Shown piece by piece: positions 57,340-64,000 of a stretch of DNA of 64,000 nt. The position numbers and the translations under genes are program-made. Within the stretch, counting starts at the first letter, position 1; each line of letters begins with the position of its first letter. Origin of the DNA: Planotetraspora mira (lineage in GTDB: Bacteria > Actinomycetota > Actinomycetes > Streptosporangiales > Streptosporangiaceae); assembly GCF_016863275.1 (NCBI RefSeq), contig NZ_BOOO01000016.1:186001-250000 (forward strand), written 5' to 3'. Under the pieces are notes generated by a model. That model had not been told where the DNA came from. It did no database searches and saw only the letters and a program-made list of their open reading frames with translations.

Positions 57340-58152
57340 GCCGGACGTATGACACCGTGACGCGACGACCACCGGGATGTCCCACTCCGACAGCTCGGTG
57401 ATCGCCGTGAACAGCGTGACCGGGACGTTCGCCTCGCCGGTGCCCTCCAGCACGATTCCGCGCGCGCCCGCGTCGACCACGGCCGTCAGCAGCGCCGGCT
57501 CGATGTCCGGATAAGTCTTGATCAAGGCAACGTGCGACTCGGGCTCTCCTTGAGGATCCGGCGGCCTCGGCGGAGGCGCGGCGAGCATCTCGACTCTGCC
57601 CTCCACCACGCGGCCCACAGGAGAGAACGGCGCGGAGGAGAACGCCGGAACGCCGGCGGCGTCGGCCAGGGTGACCCATCGGGCCGCGTGCAACTCGCCG
57701 CCGAGGCAGACGACCGCTCCCGCCCCGCGGAGGGCCGGATCGGCGGCGGCCGCAAGCGAGGCCGCCAGGTTGCCCGGCCCGTCGGCGGACGGGTCGTCCA
57801 GGGGACGCACGGCTCCGGTCAGCACGATCGCCCCCCGGCGGGCCGCGGGCCCCGCGAGCAGGTCGGTGAGGTAGGCGGTGTCCTCCATGGTGTCGATGCC
57901 GTGCGTGACCACGACCCCGTCGAAGTCCTCGTCCAAAATGGCCGACCGGACGCGCCGTGCCAGGGCGAGCATGGCGGAGGGCGACATGTCCCAGCTGGGC
58001 TCGGCCATGACGTCCTCGGCCACGACCTCCATCGTCCGCATATGGGCGGGCACGGTCCGCAGGAGGTCCGCTCCGGACGCCAGCCCCGGACGCGCAGGGC
58101 CGGACGAGTAAGCGATCATGTCGCCCGTCGCGAGCAGCAACACCCGCGCCAT
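57181..58152 (-). CDS. Asparaginase-fold protein with altered catalytic residues
   Basis: Protein of 323 residues with the whole asparaginase/glutaminase fold: the start LLLATGDMIA, VVTHGIDTMEDTAYL, GAVRPLDDPSADGPGNL, and a C-terminal domain (GARGIVLEGTGEANVP). Compared with E. coli AnsB, the nucleophile Thr12 is Met12, Thr89 of the second triad is Ile86, and Lys162 is Leu162; Asp90 is kept as Asp87. Asparagine hydrolysis is therefore doubtful. ATG 58152 is one base after the stop of the RHH-ClpN gene, so the two are coupled. It may be a ligand-binding pseudoenzyme or have another activity. Confidence 0.82.
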   Translation of the reverse strand: MARVLLLATGDMIAYSSGPARPGLASGADLLRTVPAHMRTMEVVAEDVMAEPSWDMSPSAMLALARRVRSAILDEDFDGVVVTHGIDTMEDTAYLTDLLAGPAARRGAIVLTGAVRPLDDPSADGPGNLAASLAAAADPALRGAGAVVCLGGELHAARWVTLADAAGVPAFSSAPFSPVGRVVEGRVEMLAAPPPRPPDPQGEPESHVALIKTYPDIEPALLTAVVDAGARGIVLEGTGEANVPVTLFTAITELSEWDIPVVVASRCHTSGLPLDALPFGLGLAAKAGAIGARGLAPVKARAAVMVALGSGGRDAVRDWFGGL

Positions 58153-58153
58153 G

Positions 58154-58948
58154 TCAGGCCTCCGGGCCCGGGATGCCCGCGTGCTGTTCGAGCCGTTCGA
58201 TGCGCTCGGCCAGCGGCCTCAGCTCCTGGCGGACGAGCTCGCCGATCCGCGCGAGCACGCCCTCCTGAGCCGTGGCGTCCATGCCCGGCGCCTGCGCTCC
58301 CTGTGTCTGCGGGCTCTGCGTCTGCGCCCGGAGATGGACGTAACCGGCGAGGGCCGCGACGACGGCACGGCGGGTGAGGCGGGCCTCGGCGCCTCTCGTA
58401 CGGAGGACCTGCCCGGCCGTTCCGTCGGGCTCTGCGACCAACCCCAGCAGCAGGTGTTCACAGCCGATGTAGTTGTGACCGAGCGTCTGCGCCTCCGTGA
58501 CGGCGAACTCGAGGGCGTTGGCTGCGGGGCCGCTGAACCGCCGGACGGCCTCGTCTCCGGAGGCCTCGGGCGTGTCCGGAAGCTGCCGGGCGAGGTCACG
58601 CCCGACCACCTCCGGATCGATCTCCATGGCGCGCAGGACGTGGAGAGCCAGGTTGTTCCCCTCGGCCAGCATGGCGGCGAGCAGGTCCTCCGTCCCGATG
58701 GCGGCGGCTCCCCGCTCCCGCGCCCGTTCCAGAGCGAGCTTGAAGACGGCCCTGGCACGCGCGGTGAAGTGCCCCATCCGTCCTGCGGGATCGTCGAGCT
58801 CCAGCTCGCCCACGACGGCCTCCCGGATGGCGGTCACCCTGCGTACGGCCTGCTCCAGGGCTCGCTGGCAGACGGCGGAGACCGGCAGGCCCGCCTCCTT
58901 GACCGCCTCGGCCAGCTCGTCGGGCAGGTACACGTTGATTTTCGGCAT
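58154..58948 (-). CDS. Ribbon-helix-helix/Clp N-domain fusion protein
   Basis: Protein of 264 residues. The first ~45 residues are a ribbon-helix-helix DNA-binding motif (PKINVYLPDELAEAVKEAGL, VSAVCQRALEQAV). Two Clp N-terminal repeats follow (FTARARAVFKLALERARERG, GTEDLLAAMLAEGNNLA; then ALEFAVTEAQTLGHNYIGCE, HLLLGLVAE) and a Gln/Ala linker with a coiled-coil end. There is no ATPase domain. It looks like a transcription factor that senses via a ClpN peptide-binding domain. The palindrome just upstream (58957-58977) may be its own operator. Confidence 0.85.
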   Translation of the reverse strand: MPKINVYLPDELAEAVKEAGLPVSAVCQRALEQAVRRVTAIREAVVGELELDDPAGRMGHFTARARAVFKLALERARERGAAAIGTEDLLAAMLAEGNNLALHVLRAMEIDPEVVGRDLARQLPDTPEASGDEAVRRFSGPAANALEFAVTEAQTLGHNYIGCEHLLLGLVAEPDGTAGQVLRTRGAEARLTRRAVVAALAGYVHLRAQTQSPQTQGAQAPGMDATAQEGVLARIGELVRQELRPLAERIERLEQHAGIPGPEA

Positions 58949-58956
58949 ACCCCTTG

Positions 58957-58977
58957 TATAACCCCTAGGGGGTCATA
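58957..58977. promoter_or_regulatory. CCCCTAGGGGG palindrome at RHH-ClpN promoter
   Basis: TATAACCCCTAGGGGGTCATA is an imperfect palindrome 9 bases upstream of the start codon, with a further ATACCCC half site overlapping the leader. It is compatible with ribbon-helix-helix autoregulation and also resembles CsoR-type copper operators. Confidence 0.5.
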
Positions 58978-59106
58978 CATCAACCCGAGGGTCGAGCGGA
59001 CCGGTCGCACGACTGGGCCGCGGCCCTCACCCCGCCACCACCACCGCACCGAAAATGAAATTCGAATACCTGGAAATAGCGCGTTTCCGCAGGTCAGACA
59101 TGAAAT

Positions 59107-59123
59107 GTGAATGGTACGTTCAC
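59107..59123. promoter_or_regulatory. Inverted repeat upstream of NmrA-like gene
   Basis: GTGAA, seven bases, TTCAC, 39 bases before the start codon. Possible operator; short arms make this tentative. Confidence 0.3.
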
Positions 59124-59161
59124 GTTTGCCTGGGCGAGCTTTCGCCGTCGAAGATGGAGAA

Positions 59162-60037
59162 ATGCGAATTCTCGTTACCGGCGCAACCGGAAACGTAGGC
59201 CGGATCGTCACCGAGCAACTCCTCCAGGCGGGCGTCGCCGTAAGGGCGCTGAGCAGGAATCCCGATCAGGCCGCCCTGCCCCAGGGGGCCGAGGTGGTTC
59301 AGGGCGACTTGGCGCGGCCGGAGAGTCTGCGTCAGGCGCTGGACGGCGTGACCAGGATGTATCTGTTTCCGTTCGCGGCGACCGCGCCCGAGGTGGTCGA
59401 TCTGGCCGAGGAGGCCGGAGTCCGCCGCGTGGTCGTCCTGTCGTCGGGCGCGGTGACCGCCGGCTACGACACCGATTTCCATCTGCCCGTGGAGCAGGCC
59501 GTAGAGGCCTCCGGCATGGAGTGGACCCATGTGCGGCCCGGCGAGTTCATGCTGAACAAGCTGTGGCTGTGGGGGCCCTCGATCCGGGCCGAGCGGGTCG
59601 TCCGCGATCCGTTCCCCGACCTGGCCTGGCACCCGGTGCACGAGCGGGACATCGCCGACGTCGCCACGGCCGCCCTCCTGGAGGACGGGCATCAGCGCGC
59701 CGCCTACACCCTGAACGGCCCCGAATTCATCAGCCGCCGTGACCAGGTCCGCGCCATCGCCGAGGCCATCGGCCAGGACATCCGCCTGGAGGTCGTGACC
59801 CCCGCCCAGGCTCGCGAGATGTATCTGGCCCAAGGCGGCTTCGCCGCGGCGAACGCCCGCTTCCTCACCGGGTTCGAGGATTACGCGGGCAACGAAGCCG
59901 GCCGATCGGAGACCGAGGACTCCGGCCCCACCGGCCTCACCGCGTCCGACTCGTTGCCCACCGCGGAGCAGGTCACAGGCAAGCCCGCCCGCACGTTCGG
60001 CGAATGGGTCCGCGACCACGCCCGGGACTTCGCCTGA
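59162..60037 (+). CDS. NmrA-like NAD(P)-binding oxidoreductase
   Basis: Protein of 291 residues. The Rossmann start RILVTGATGNVGRIVTEQLL is the NAD(P) loop, followed by VRALSRNPDQ and VVVLSSGAVTAGYD. The catalytic Tyr/Lys pair of classical SDRs is not evident, as in NmrA/HSCARG redox sensors and quinone reductase (QorB-type) relatives. ATG 59162 follows GGAG at a tight 3-base spacing. Likely a single-gene unit in a low-GC promoter region. Confidence 0.85.
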   Translation: MRILVTGATGNVGRIVTEQLLQAGVAVRALSRNPDQAALPQGAEVVQGDLARPESLRQALDGVTRMYLFPFAATAPEVVDLAEEAGVRRVVVLSSGAVTAGYDTDFHLPVEQAVEASGMEWTHVRPGEFMLNKLWLWGPSIRAERVVRDPFPDLAWHPVHERDIADVATAALLEDGHQRAAYTLNGPEFISRRDQVRAIAEAIGQDIRLEVVTPAQAREMYLAQGGFAAANARFLTGFEDYAGNEAGRSETEDSGPTGLTASDSLPTAEQVTGKPARTFGEWVRDHARDFA

Positions 60038-60084
60038 CCTGGTGTCTTCCGCTCCTGGTACGGCTCGCGCCCGGGTCCCGGGCC

Positions 60085-61104
60085 TCATGGGCGTTGACCC
60101 GGGCCGTCGACCACGGCGGCGTCCATTTTCGCGGTCAACTCGACGACGGTGCCCTTCGCGAAGTGCAGCGGATTGTCGGGGTCGTAGTCGCTGTCCACGC
60201 CGGGCGGAGGTGGCGATTCCGTGTAGTCCTCGGTGAACACGGAGCGAGACCCCAGATAACGGTAGGTGCGCCGGTCAAAGACGATCTCCGACCGCACCGA
60301 CTGCGCGTCGATGATGCCGAACGCCTGGCCGTGCCGCCCGGCCGCGTCCTCGACATCCTCGATCACCGTCACGCCGGGGATGTAGGCCAGCGCGCCGTAC
60401 AGGGCCGCCTGCTGGCGCGGCGTGACGTAATACCTCTTCAACGCCTCTTTCACCAGTGCGAACGCGGCGACGTCCCGCCCGCGCGAGGTGTCGACAGTCG
60501 ATGAGCGGATGCCTCCCGCGCGCTCCGCCGCGATGATCCTGTCGACTTCCGCGTAGACGTGCCGTGCCATGCCTTCCGGCTCGGTCGGCGCGCCCAGGAG
60601 GAAGGCAGCGGACGGAACGTCACGCTCAGGATCGATTTCCGACACCGTGACACGGCCGTCGTCGTCGACGCCGGCGTTCCAACGGCCATCCGCGGTGTAC
60701 CAATCCCGCAGGTCCGACAAGTCGTGCGACTCGGTTTCCCGCTGCAGCGTCCGCACGTACGTCCAGGAGTCCGCGGGCACCTTCTCCGTCGACTGCTTCT
60801 CCGCCGCGGTACGCGCCCGCTTTGCCACAGCCGCCACGGCGGGTTGCGCCCCGGCCAGCACGGCGACCACGCCCGGCCTTGCGGGGTCTCCGCCGGTGTC
60901 CCGCGGCACGGCGATCGCGGTGATGATCGCCGATGCCAGCGCCGCGACCACGCCCGCTCGCACGATGATCGGCCTCAACCGGACGCGGCTTCGGCTGGGA
61001 GCCGTCATCTCCTCGAGCAGCCGTGCGCGGGCCGCACCCGAGGCGCCCGCGCGGATCGGCGGCGTGTCCCTGCGCAGCTCGGCGAGCATGTGCAGCTCAT
61101 CCAT
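60085..61104 (-). CDS. CU044_5270-type membrane protein, sigma-factor partner
   Basis: Protein of 339 residues. A cytoplasmic head (MDELHMLAELRRDTPPI, then SGAARARLLEEM), one membrane helix (AGVVAALASAIITAIAVP) and a long exported domain fit the protein family habitually encoded after ECF sigma factors in actinomycetes. It may act as the anti-sigma factor, though no zinc anti-sigma motif is present. Its ATG overlaps the sigma gene by 8 bases, showing coupling. Confidence 0.8.
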   Translation of the reverse strand: MDELHMLAELRRDTPPIRAGASGAARARLLEEMTAPSRSRVRLRPIIVRAGVVAALASAIITAIAVPRDTGGDPARPGVVAVLAGAQPAVAAVAKRARTAAEKQSTEKVPADSWTYVRTLQRETESHDLSDLRDWYTADGRWNAGVDDDGRVTVSEIDPERDVPSAAFLLGAPTEPEGMARHVYAEVDRIIAAERAGGIRSSTVDTSRGRDVAAFALVKEALKRYYVTPRQQAALYGALAYIPGVTVIEDVEDAAGRHGQAFGIIDAQSVRSEIVFDRRTYRYLGSRSVFTEDYTESPPPPGVDSDYDPDNPLHFAKGTVVELTAKMDAAVVDGPGQRP

Positions 61105-61705
61105 CGTGGGTCTCCTTCGTCAGGTCGTTTCGACCGAGCCGGGCGCGTAATTTGTGGCGCGCCCGGTTCAGACGCGAGCGCACGGTTCCCAAGGGGATGT
61201 CGAGGGCCCTAGCGGTCTCCTCGTAGGTCAGCTCGCCCCACACCACGAGCAGCAAGGCATCGCGGTCACCCTGTCCCAGCGTCGCCAGCGCCCCCGCCAG
61301 CCGCCGCTTCTGGTCATGAGTGACGAGCCGGTTGACGACGCCGTCGGCCAGCGACTCCGGCAGCGGGTCCGCCCCCGTGCGACTCAGAGCCCGCAGGTAC
61401 CGCACTTCGGAACGCCGGTGACGCGCGACGAGCGTGGTGGCGATGCCGTACAGCCACGGGCGCGCGTCGGAGCGGGACACGTCGTAGACGGACCGTCGCC
61501 GGAAGGCCGCCAGAAAGGTCTCCGCGACGATGTCGTCGGCCGCGTCTGTACCGACCCTGCGGGCGATGTAGTGATGGATCTCTTCGACATGCCGATCGAA
61601 GATGGTCGCGAAGCGCTCGGAGTCGCTCAAGGAGGCCGCGATCACCTCGGCGTCGTCCGGGGCCGGGGAGGAAACCGCGGGTGGGCTGGTCATCTCAGGC
61701 AGCAC
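61097..61705 (-). CDS. ECF-type RNA polymerase sigma factor
   Basis: Protein of 202 residues. Region 2 (FATIFDRHVEEIHHYIARRV, DDIVAETFLAAFRRR) and region 4 (LATLGQGDRDALLLVVWGEL, TYEETARALDIPLGTVRSRL) are complete. GTG 61705 is chosen because AGGAG precedes it by 8 bases; an ATG 12 bases downstream is an alternative. Co-expressed with the membrane protein downstream. A 33-base palindrome lies about 100 bases upstream. Confidence 0.92.
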   Translation of the reverse strand: MLPEMTSPPAVSSPAPDDAEVIAASLSDSERFATIFDRHVEEIHHYIARRVGTDAADDIVAETFLAAFRRRSVYDVSRSDARPWLYGIATTLVARHRRSEVRYLRALSRTGADPLPESLADGVVNRLVTHDQKRRLAGALATLGQGDRDALLLVVWGELTYEETARALDIPLGTVRSRLNRARHKLRARLGRNDLTKETHDG

Positions 61706-61796
61706 CGCTTGGGCTCCTTCATCATGAGCGGCCTCTTCTCAGTCGGGGGATGGTTCAGCCCTTCTCTCCCGCAGAGCTTCCAAAAGTTCGCACCAC

Positions 61797-61829
61797 GGCC
61801 AAACCAGCAGAATTTCTGCTGGGTTGGCC
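61797..61829. promoter_or_regulatory. 33-bp near-perfect palindrome upstream of ECF sigma gene
   Basis: GGCCAA-A-CCAGCAGAA / T / TTCTGCTGG-G-TTGGCC: 15 of 16 arm positions pair around a single central base. It lies 92-124 bases before the sigma start. It could be an operator for a dimeric repressor, or a terminator/attenuator. Confidence 0.55.
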
Positions 61830-62031
61830 ATCGCGGCCGTCTATGGGCCGGGCCTGCCTGATCTCTCGTCTGCTGTCGACCCACCGCGAAGCGGCAGCGG
61901 GCCACCAGGAAGAGCCGGCCAGGAAACGTGTCGATGCCGCCCTGAAAGCGACGTGACCTCACGGGCACACCAGGGGCACGGCCGCCCGTGGTCGGTCGAT
62001 GTCAGCCATGGACCGCCGGAAAACACAGATC

Positions 62032-62062
62032 AGCCCGCGACCTGATGTCCATGTCGCGGGCT
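62032..62062 (-). terminator. Hairpin downstream of tRNA 3' fragment
   Basis: Arms AGCCCGCGAC and GTCGCGGGCT (10 bp) with an 11-base loop, 22 bases past the 3' end of the tRNA fragment on the minus strand. It probably terminated the original tRNA transcript. Confidence 0.5.
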
Positions 62063-62084
62063 TGCTCATGCTTGGCGGAAACTG

Positions 62085-62127
62085 TGCCCCCGGTGGGACT
62101 CGAACCCACAACGCAGCCCTTTTAAGG
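62085..62127 (-). other. tRNA 3' fragment (probable attachment-site copy)
   Basis: Minus strand: the T-arm GTGGGTTCGAGTCCCAC and acceptor end CGGGGGCA are perfect, preceded by GGGCTGCGTT as an anticodon-stem/variable region. There is no D-arm or proper 5' half adjacent, so this is not a complete tRNA. Such fragments are left at one end of elements that integrate into tRNA 3' ends. Confidence 0.6.
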
Positions 62128-62130
62128 GGC

Positions 62131-62154
62131 GCCGGGATCGAACCCGAACGACGC
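62131..62154 (-). other. Second, damaged tRNA T-arm fragment
   Basis: Minus strand: CGTTCGGGTTCGATCCCGGC reads as a T-arm with TTCGAT in its loop but one base short for a normal seven-base loop, followed by GCCCC like an acceptor end. It lies directly beside the first fragment. Confidence 0.4.
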
Positions 62155-62259
62155 TGGGACCTGGACATACATGCCGAGGGCACGCCTCATCTCCACATCG
62201 GGGGCACGCGGGGGGCACAGGGGGCACAGCCGCTCTACCCCGTGCCCCCCGTGTCCGGG

Positions 62260-62517
62260 CTAGCGTCGTCGACGGAAGAAGCGGAGCAGTCGGTCGACCA
62301 TCTCCGCGGCAGCCTTCCTGCGGAACGGCTTCGTCGACCACACGGCCGGCAGCACCACGCCCGCGAAGATGGAGGCGCTGGCCGCGTACACCCAGGCGTT
62401 GGCCCCCATCCACACGTTGGTCACCAGGTCTACCAGGGAGAACGGCTCCGGGGATCCCCCGGCTTCGGACTGGATAACTTCACCAATCCACGTACTAGCG
62501 GGTACGATGAGGCTCAA
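62260..62517 (-). CDS. Small membrane protein, possibly phage/element-derived
   Basis: Protein of 85 residues from TTG 62517 (AAAGGAG six bases upstream); ATG 62538 is an alternative. It has one or two hydrophobic stretches (LVTNVWMGANAWVYAASASIFAGVV) and a basic C-terminus (AAEMVDRLLRFFRRRR). The size and layout recall holin-like or element-encoded membrane peptides, but I do not recognise a family. It lies just inside the putative integrated element, behind a pair of overlapping hairpins. Confidence 0.5.
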   Translation of the reverse strand: MSLIVPASTWIGEVIQSEAGGSPEPFSLVDLVTNVWMGANAWVYAASASIFAGVVLPAVWSTKPFRRKAAAEMVDRLLRFFRRRR

Positions 62518-62553
62518 GTCTGACTCCTTTCGAGTCATGCTTCGTGAAGATGG

Positions 62554-62601
62554 CAGCCGCCCGCTTGCACCGGGCGGCTGTCGCTTTTTATGGCGACAGC
62601 C
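62554..62601 (+). promoter_or_regulatory. Two mutually exclusive hairpins (terminator/antiterminator-like)
   Basis: Stem 1: CAGCCGCCCG (62554-62563) with CGGGCGGCTG (62571-62580), followed by TCGC and TTTTT. Stem 2: GGCTGTCGC (62576-62584) with GCGACAGCC (62593-62601). They share GGCTG, so only one can form. Stem 1 plus the T-run is terminator-like on the plus strand. Confidence 0.5.
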
Positions 62602-63292
62602 GATGGCCGTAACAGCGTGTCCACGGTGGCTCACGCTGCACTTCGTAGATTAGCGCCCCCAGAAGCCCCGTGCGACACGCAATACGCGCGCCAATGTTTT
62701 GCCTGGATCAGATCCCGCACGCGCGCCAGAAGGCTTTACAGAGCCGTATGGAGGGTGCTAGAACGCGCCCGCGCCGCGCGGCGCGCGAGAATATCACTTC
62801 GCCGGCCCAGGGCCACCCCCAGCCACATTCGCGATTCCGGACGCCTGAGTGCATATGACGCATACATCGTTGTTCGTGACTACAAGGAATCATGCTCTCA
62901 TGTCCGACATGCGACGCGATGCGACATTAAATTGAATTGCCCACTTGGTCCGTTTTGCAACTTTCGTGCCACAAGGATTAATTCAATAAATTGGAATCCA
63001 ACGCTTTGAATCACGCGCAAAACGCAAAACAAATATGCATCTAGCCGAACTTTTGCAAGTCGGAAATCCTTAAACTAGCCGCGTCGCAAGCCTAGTGAAT
63101 ACCTATAGCACGGATGATTCTTCAATCAGATACGGACGCCAATAGTATGAGGCAATCATAGTCCGCAGAACCAGCATCCGGCACAAAATAAGCGCATATA
63201 CATCGAGGCAAATAAGCTAAAGAATAAAGGTTGGCAAGGCTGACGACAGTCGAGACCTTCCTACACCAGGTTGCAGAGAACCCGACAAGTAT

Positions 63293-63328
63293 GCTATACG
63301 CGCGCGTGCGCGCGTTAGGTATAGCGGT
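63293..63328. repeat. GC-alternating repeat, copy 1
   Basis: A hairpin with arms GCTATAC (63293-63299) and GTATAGC (63319-63325) around a CG-alternating core. The 28-base segment from 63301 (CGCGCGTGCGCGCG then TTAGGTATAGCGGT) recurs at 63561 with one extra CG. Flanks on the left are weakly similar for about 150 bases. Confidence 0.6.
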
Positions 63329-63555
63329 ATGGAGGCCACGCCGCCCCTGAGGCGATGTCTGGTCGCAGATAGACCGAACAGGCCCGCAAACGCTCAAAGC
63401 TCCAGCTCTCCTCCCCTAGCCCTGACCAAATTCAAGGCCGACATATGGACAGCCCTATGCATCTGAGCAGGTACTTAGCGAATGCGTTGGGGCCAGGAGA
63501 GCTGCCGTCGCCTGAGACTTCAACCTGTAAGGTTGCTGGAAGACCTCCAGGCGTG

Positions 63556-63590
63556 CTAACCGCGCGTGCGCGCGCGTTAGGTATAGCGGT
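63556..63590. repeat. GC-alternating repeat, copy 2
   Basis: CTAAC (63556-63560) pairs with GTTAG (63576-63580) around the same CG-alternating core, followed by GTATAGCGGT as in copy 1. The left arm is changed compared with copy 1 so that a stem is still formed. Confidence 0.6.
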
Positions 63591-64000
63591 GCGGTTACCA
63601 CGCCATCCCATGCAAGCAGGACCCGCAGGAGGCGAAACTACCGCGCCAACATCCCCCGAAGGTGGCAACCTCACTGCACAGGGACCCGCCCTTTCAATCA
63701 TCCTGGAGAGATCGCACTCCCCGAAGACGCCCGTATGGTCGAGGTTGGTTTGGCCGGCACCGCGGCAGCACTGAGCCGTCACACAGCTCTCGTGTATCCC
63801 TCCTGCACGTCGCCGCCCAATCGGATCGCCAATGCAACACCAGCGTCAGTCAGCTACGACCTCCGCAGGCGCCCAGCCCACGCTTGTGAGAAGAAGCAAC
63901 AACGCTGCAATTACGAGCCCGTAACGGTTATGACCTACTGGACATTCGGACAACGCGCCGTATCTCGGGATGTACCGATCCTCACCTTATAGATCGATGA

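Larger units (their letters stand above)
61706..62259. other. Intergenic region with palindrome and tRNA 3' fragments
   Basis: About 550 bases with no credible gene. Short frames on the plus strand read through tRNA-derived sequence. It contains the ECF promoter palindrome, a terminator-like hairpin and two tRNA 3' fragments, listed separately. Confidence 0.6.
62518..64000. other. Lower-GC region without convincing genes
   Basis: GC drops visibly (long stretches near 40-50 percent around 62880-63250) and no open frame has a ribosome site plus GC-rich codon bias. It holds overlapping hairpins at 62554-62601 and two diverged copies of a ~150-base repeat. It is probably part of an integrated element or degraded foreign DNA. 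Confidence 0.6.

Noticed and set aside
62085-62154. Complete tRNA-Leu(UAA), bldA-like
   Set aside because: CTTAAAA could be read as an anticodon loop with UAA, but there is no D-arm, no matching 5' acceptor in place and no long variable arm as Leu tRNAs need.
61999-62523. Plus-strand open frame of 174 residues
   Set aside because: The frame reads through the antisense of tRNA fragments and the small membrane gene; it has no ribosome site and no recognisable domain.
63122-63782. Two minus-strand frames of 91 and 116 residues as genes
   Set aside because: They share a short motif, but neither has a ribosome site, domain or GC-rich codon bias; reported as a repeat instead.

Overview
The window is high-GC actinobacterial chromosome, most likely from the order Streptosporangiales. 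The evidence is GC-rich codon use throughout, many GTG starts, a mycothiol S-conjugate amidase (mca), PIN-PhoH, GTP-dependent PEP carboxykinase, and a gene set in an order shared with other actinomycetes. From left to right, phoH2, the short prenyl transferase, greA, a DUF4307 gene, mca, a small membrane gene, a DUF255 thioredoxin protein, metB, cbs, an SGNH esterase and fadA3 correspond to the Mycobacterium tuberculosis Rv1095-Rv1074c neighbourhood in reverse. Several insertions interrupt this block.

Layout. 1-7.4 kb: a cut-off esterase, an alpha/beta hydrolase, a family-2 glycosyltransferase, a lytic transglycosylase, and a response regulator/histidine kinase/lipoprotein operon. 7.4-15.5 kb (minus strand): pckG, then two TIGR04222-type membrane proteins with Gly/Cys tails, an MNIO (DUF692) enzyme and its putative partner, then uppS and phoH2. 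15.5-23.3 kb: a hypothetical gene, an MFS pump with its TetR repressor, NlpC/P60, greA, DUF4307, mca and small genes. 23.4-29.7 kb: a two-component system divergent from a lipoprotein/adaptor/ABC transporter operon. 29.8-45.8 kb: the DUF255 protein, a class A PBP, an Lrp regulator divergent from hppD, an M1 peptidase, ilvA, LysE, a ROK glucokinase, FIST, and a MoxR/VWA pair. 45.8-55.3 kb: an MFS pump, cbs-metB, SGNH, a beta-propeller lipoprotein, thiolase, an F420-type enzyme, DUF4287 and BI-1. 55.7-61.7 kb: an orphan kinase, a divergent asparaginase, an RHH-ClpN protein, an NmrA-like reductase, and an ECF sigma factor with its partner. 61.7-64 kb: tRNA 3' fragments, then a lower-GC, nearly gene-free stretch that looks like one end of an integrated element.

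The most promising system is the MNIO locus (9.76-13.3 kb). Two paralogous membrane proteins end in Gly/Cys-rich tails and are translationally coupled to an iron-dependent peptide-modifying enzyme and a probable partner protein. Each membrane-protein gene is preceded by a copy of the same 76-nt inverted-repeat element. About 63 of 76 positions match between the copies, although the two proteins have diverged much further. This suggests a post-translational modification system for Cys-rich tails with its own RNA leader.

Other points of note are an asparaginase-fold protein that lacks the expected catalytic residues, a kinase whose sensor domain shares Cys motifs with the lipoprotein of the operon beside it, a PEP carboxykinase with a charged insertion of about 36 residues, and well-formed operators for Crp-, DasR-, Lrp- and TetR-type regulators. 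All assignments were made by reading the sequence; no searches were run.
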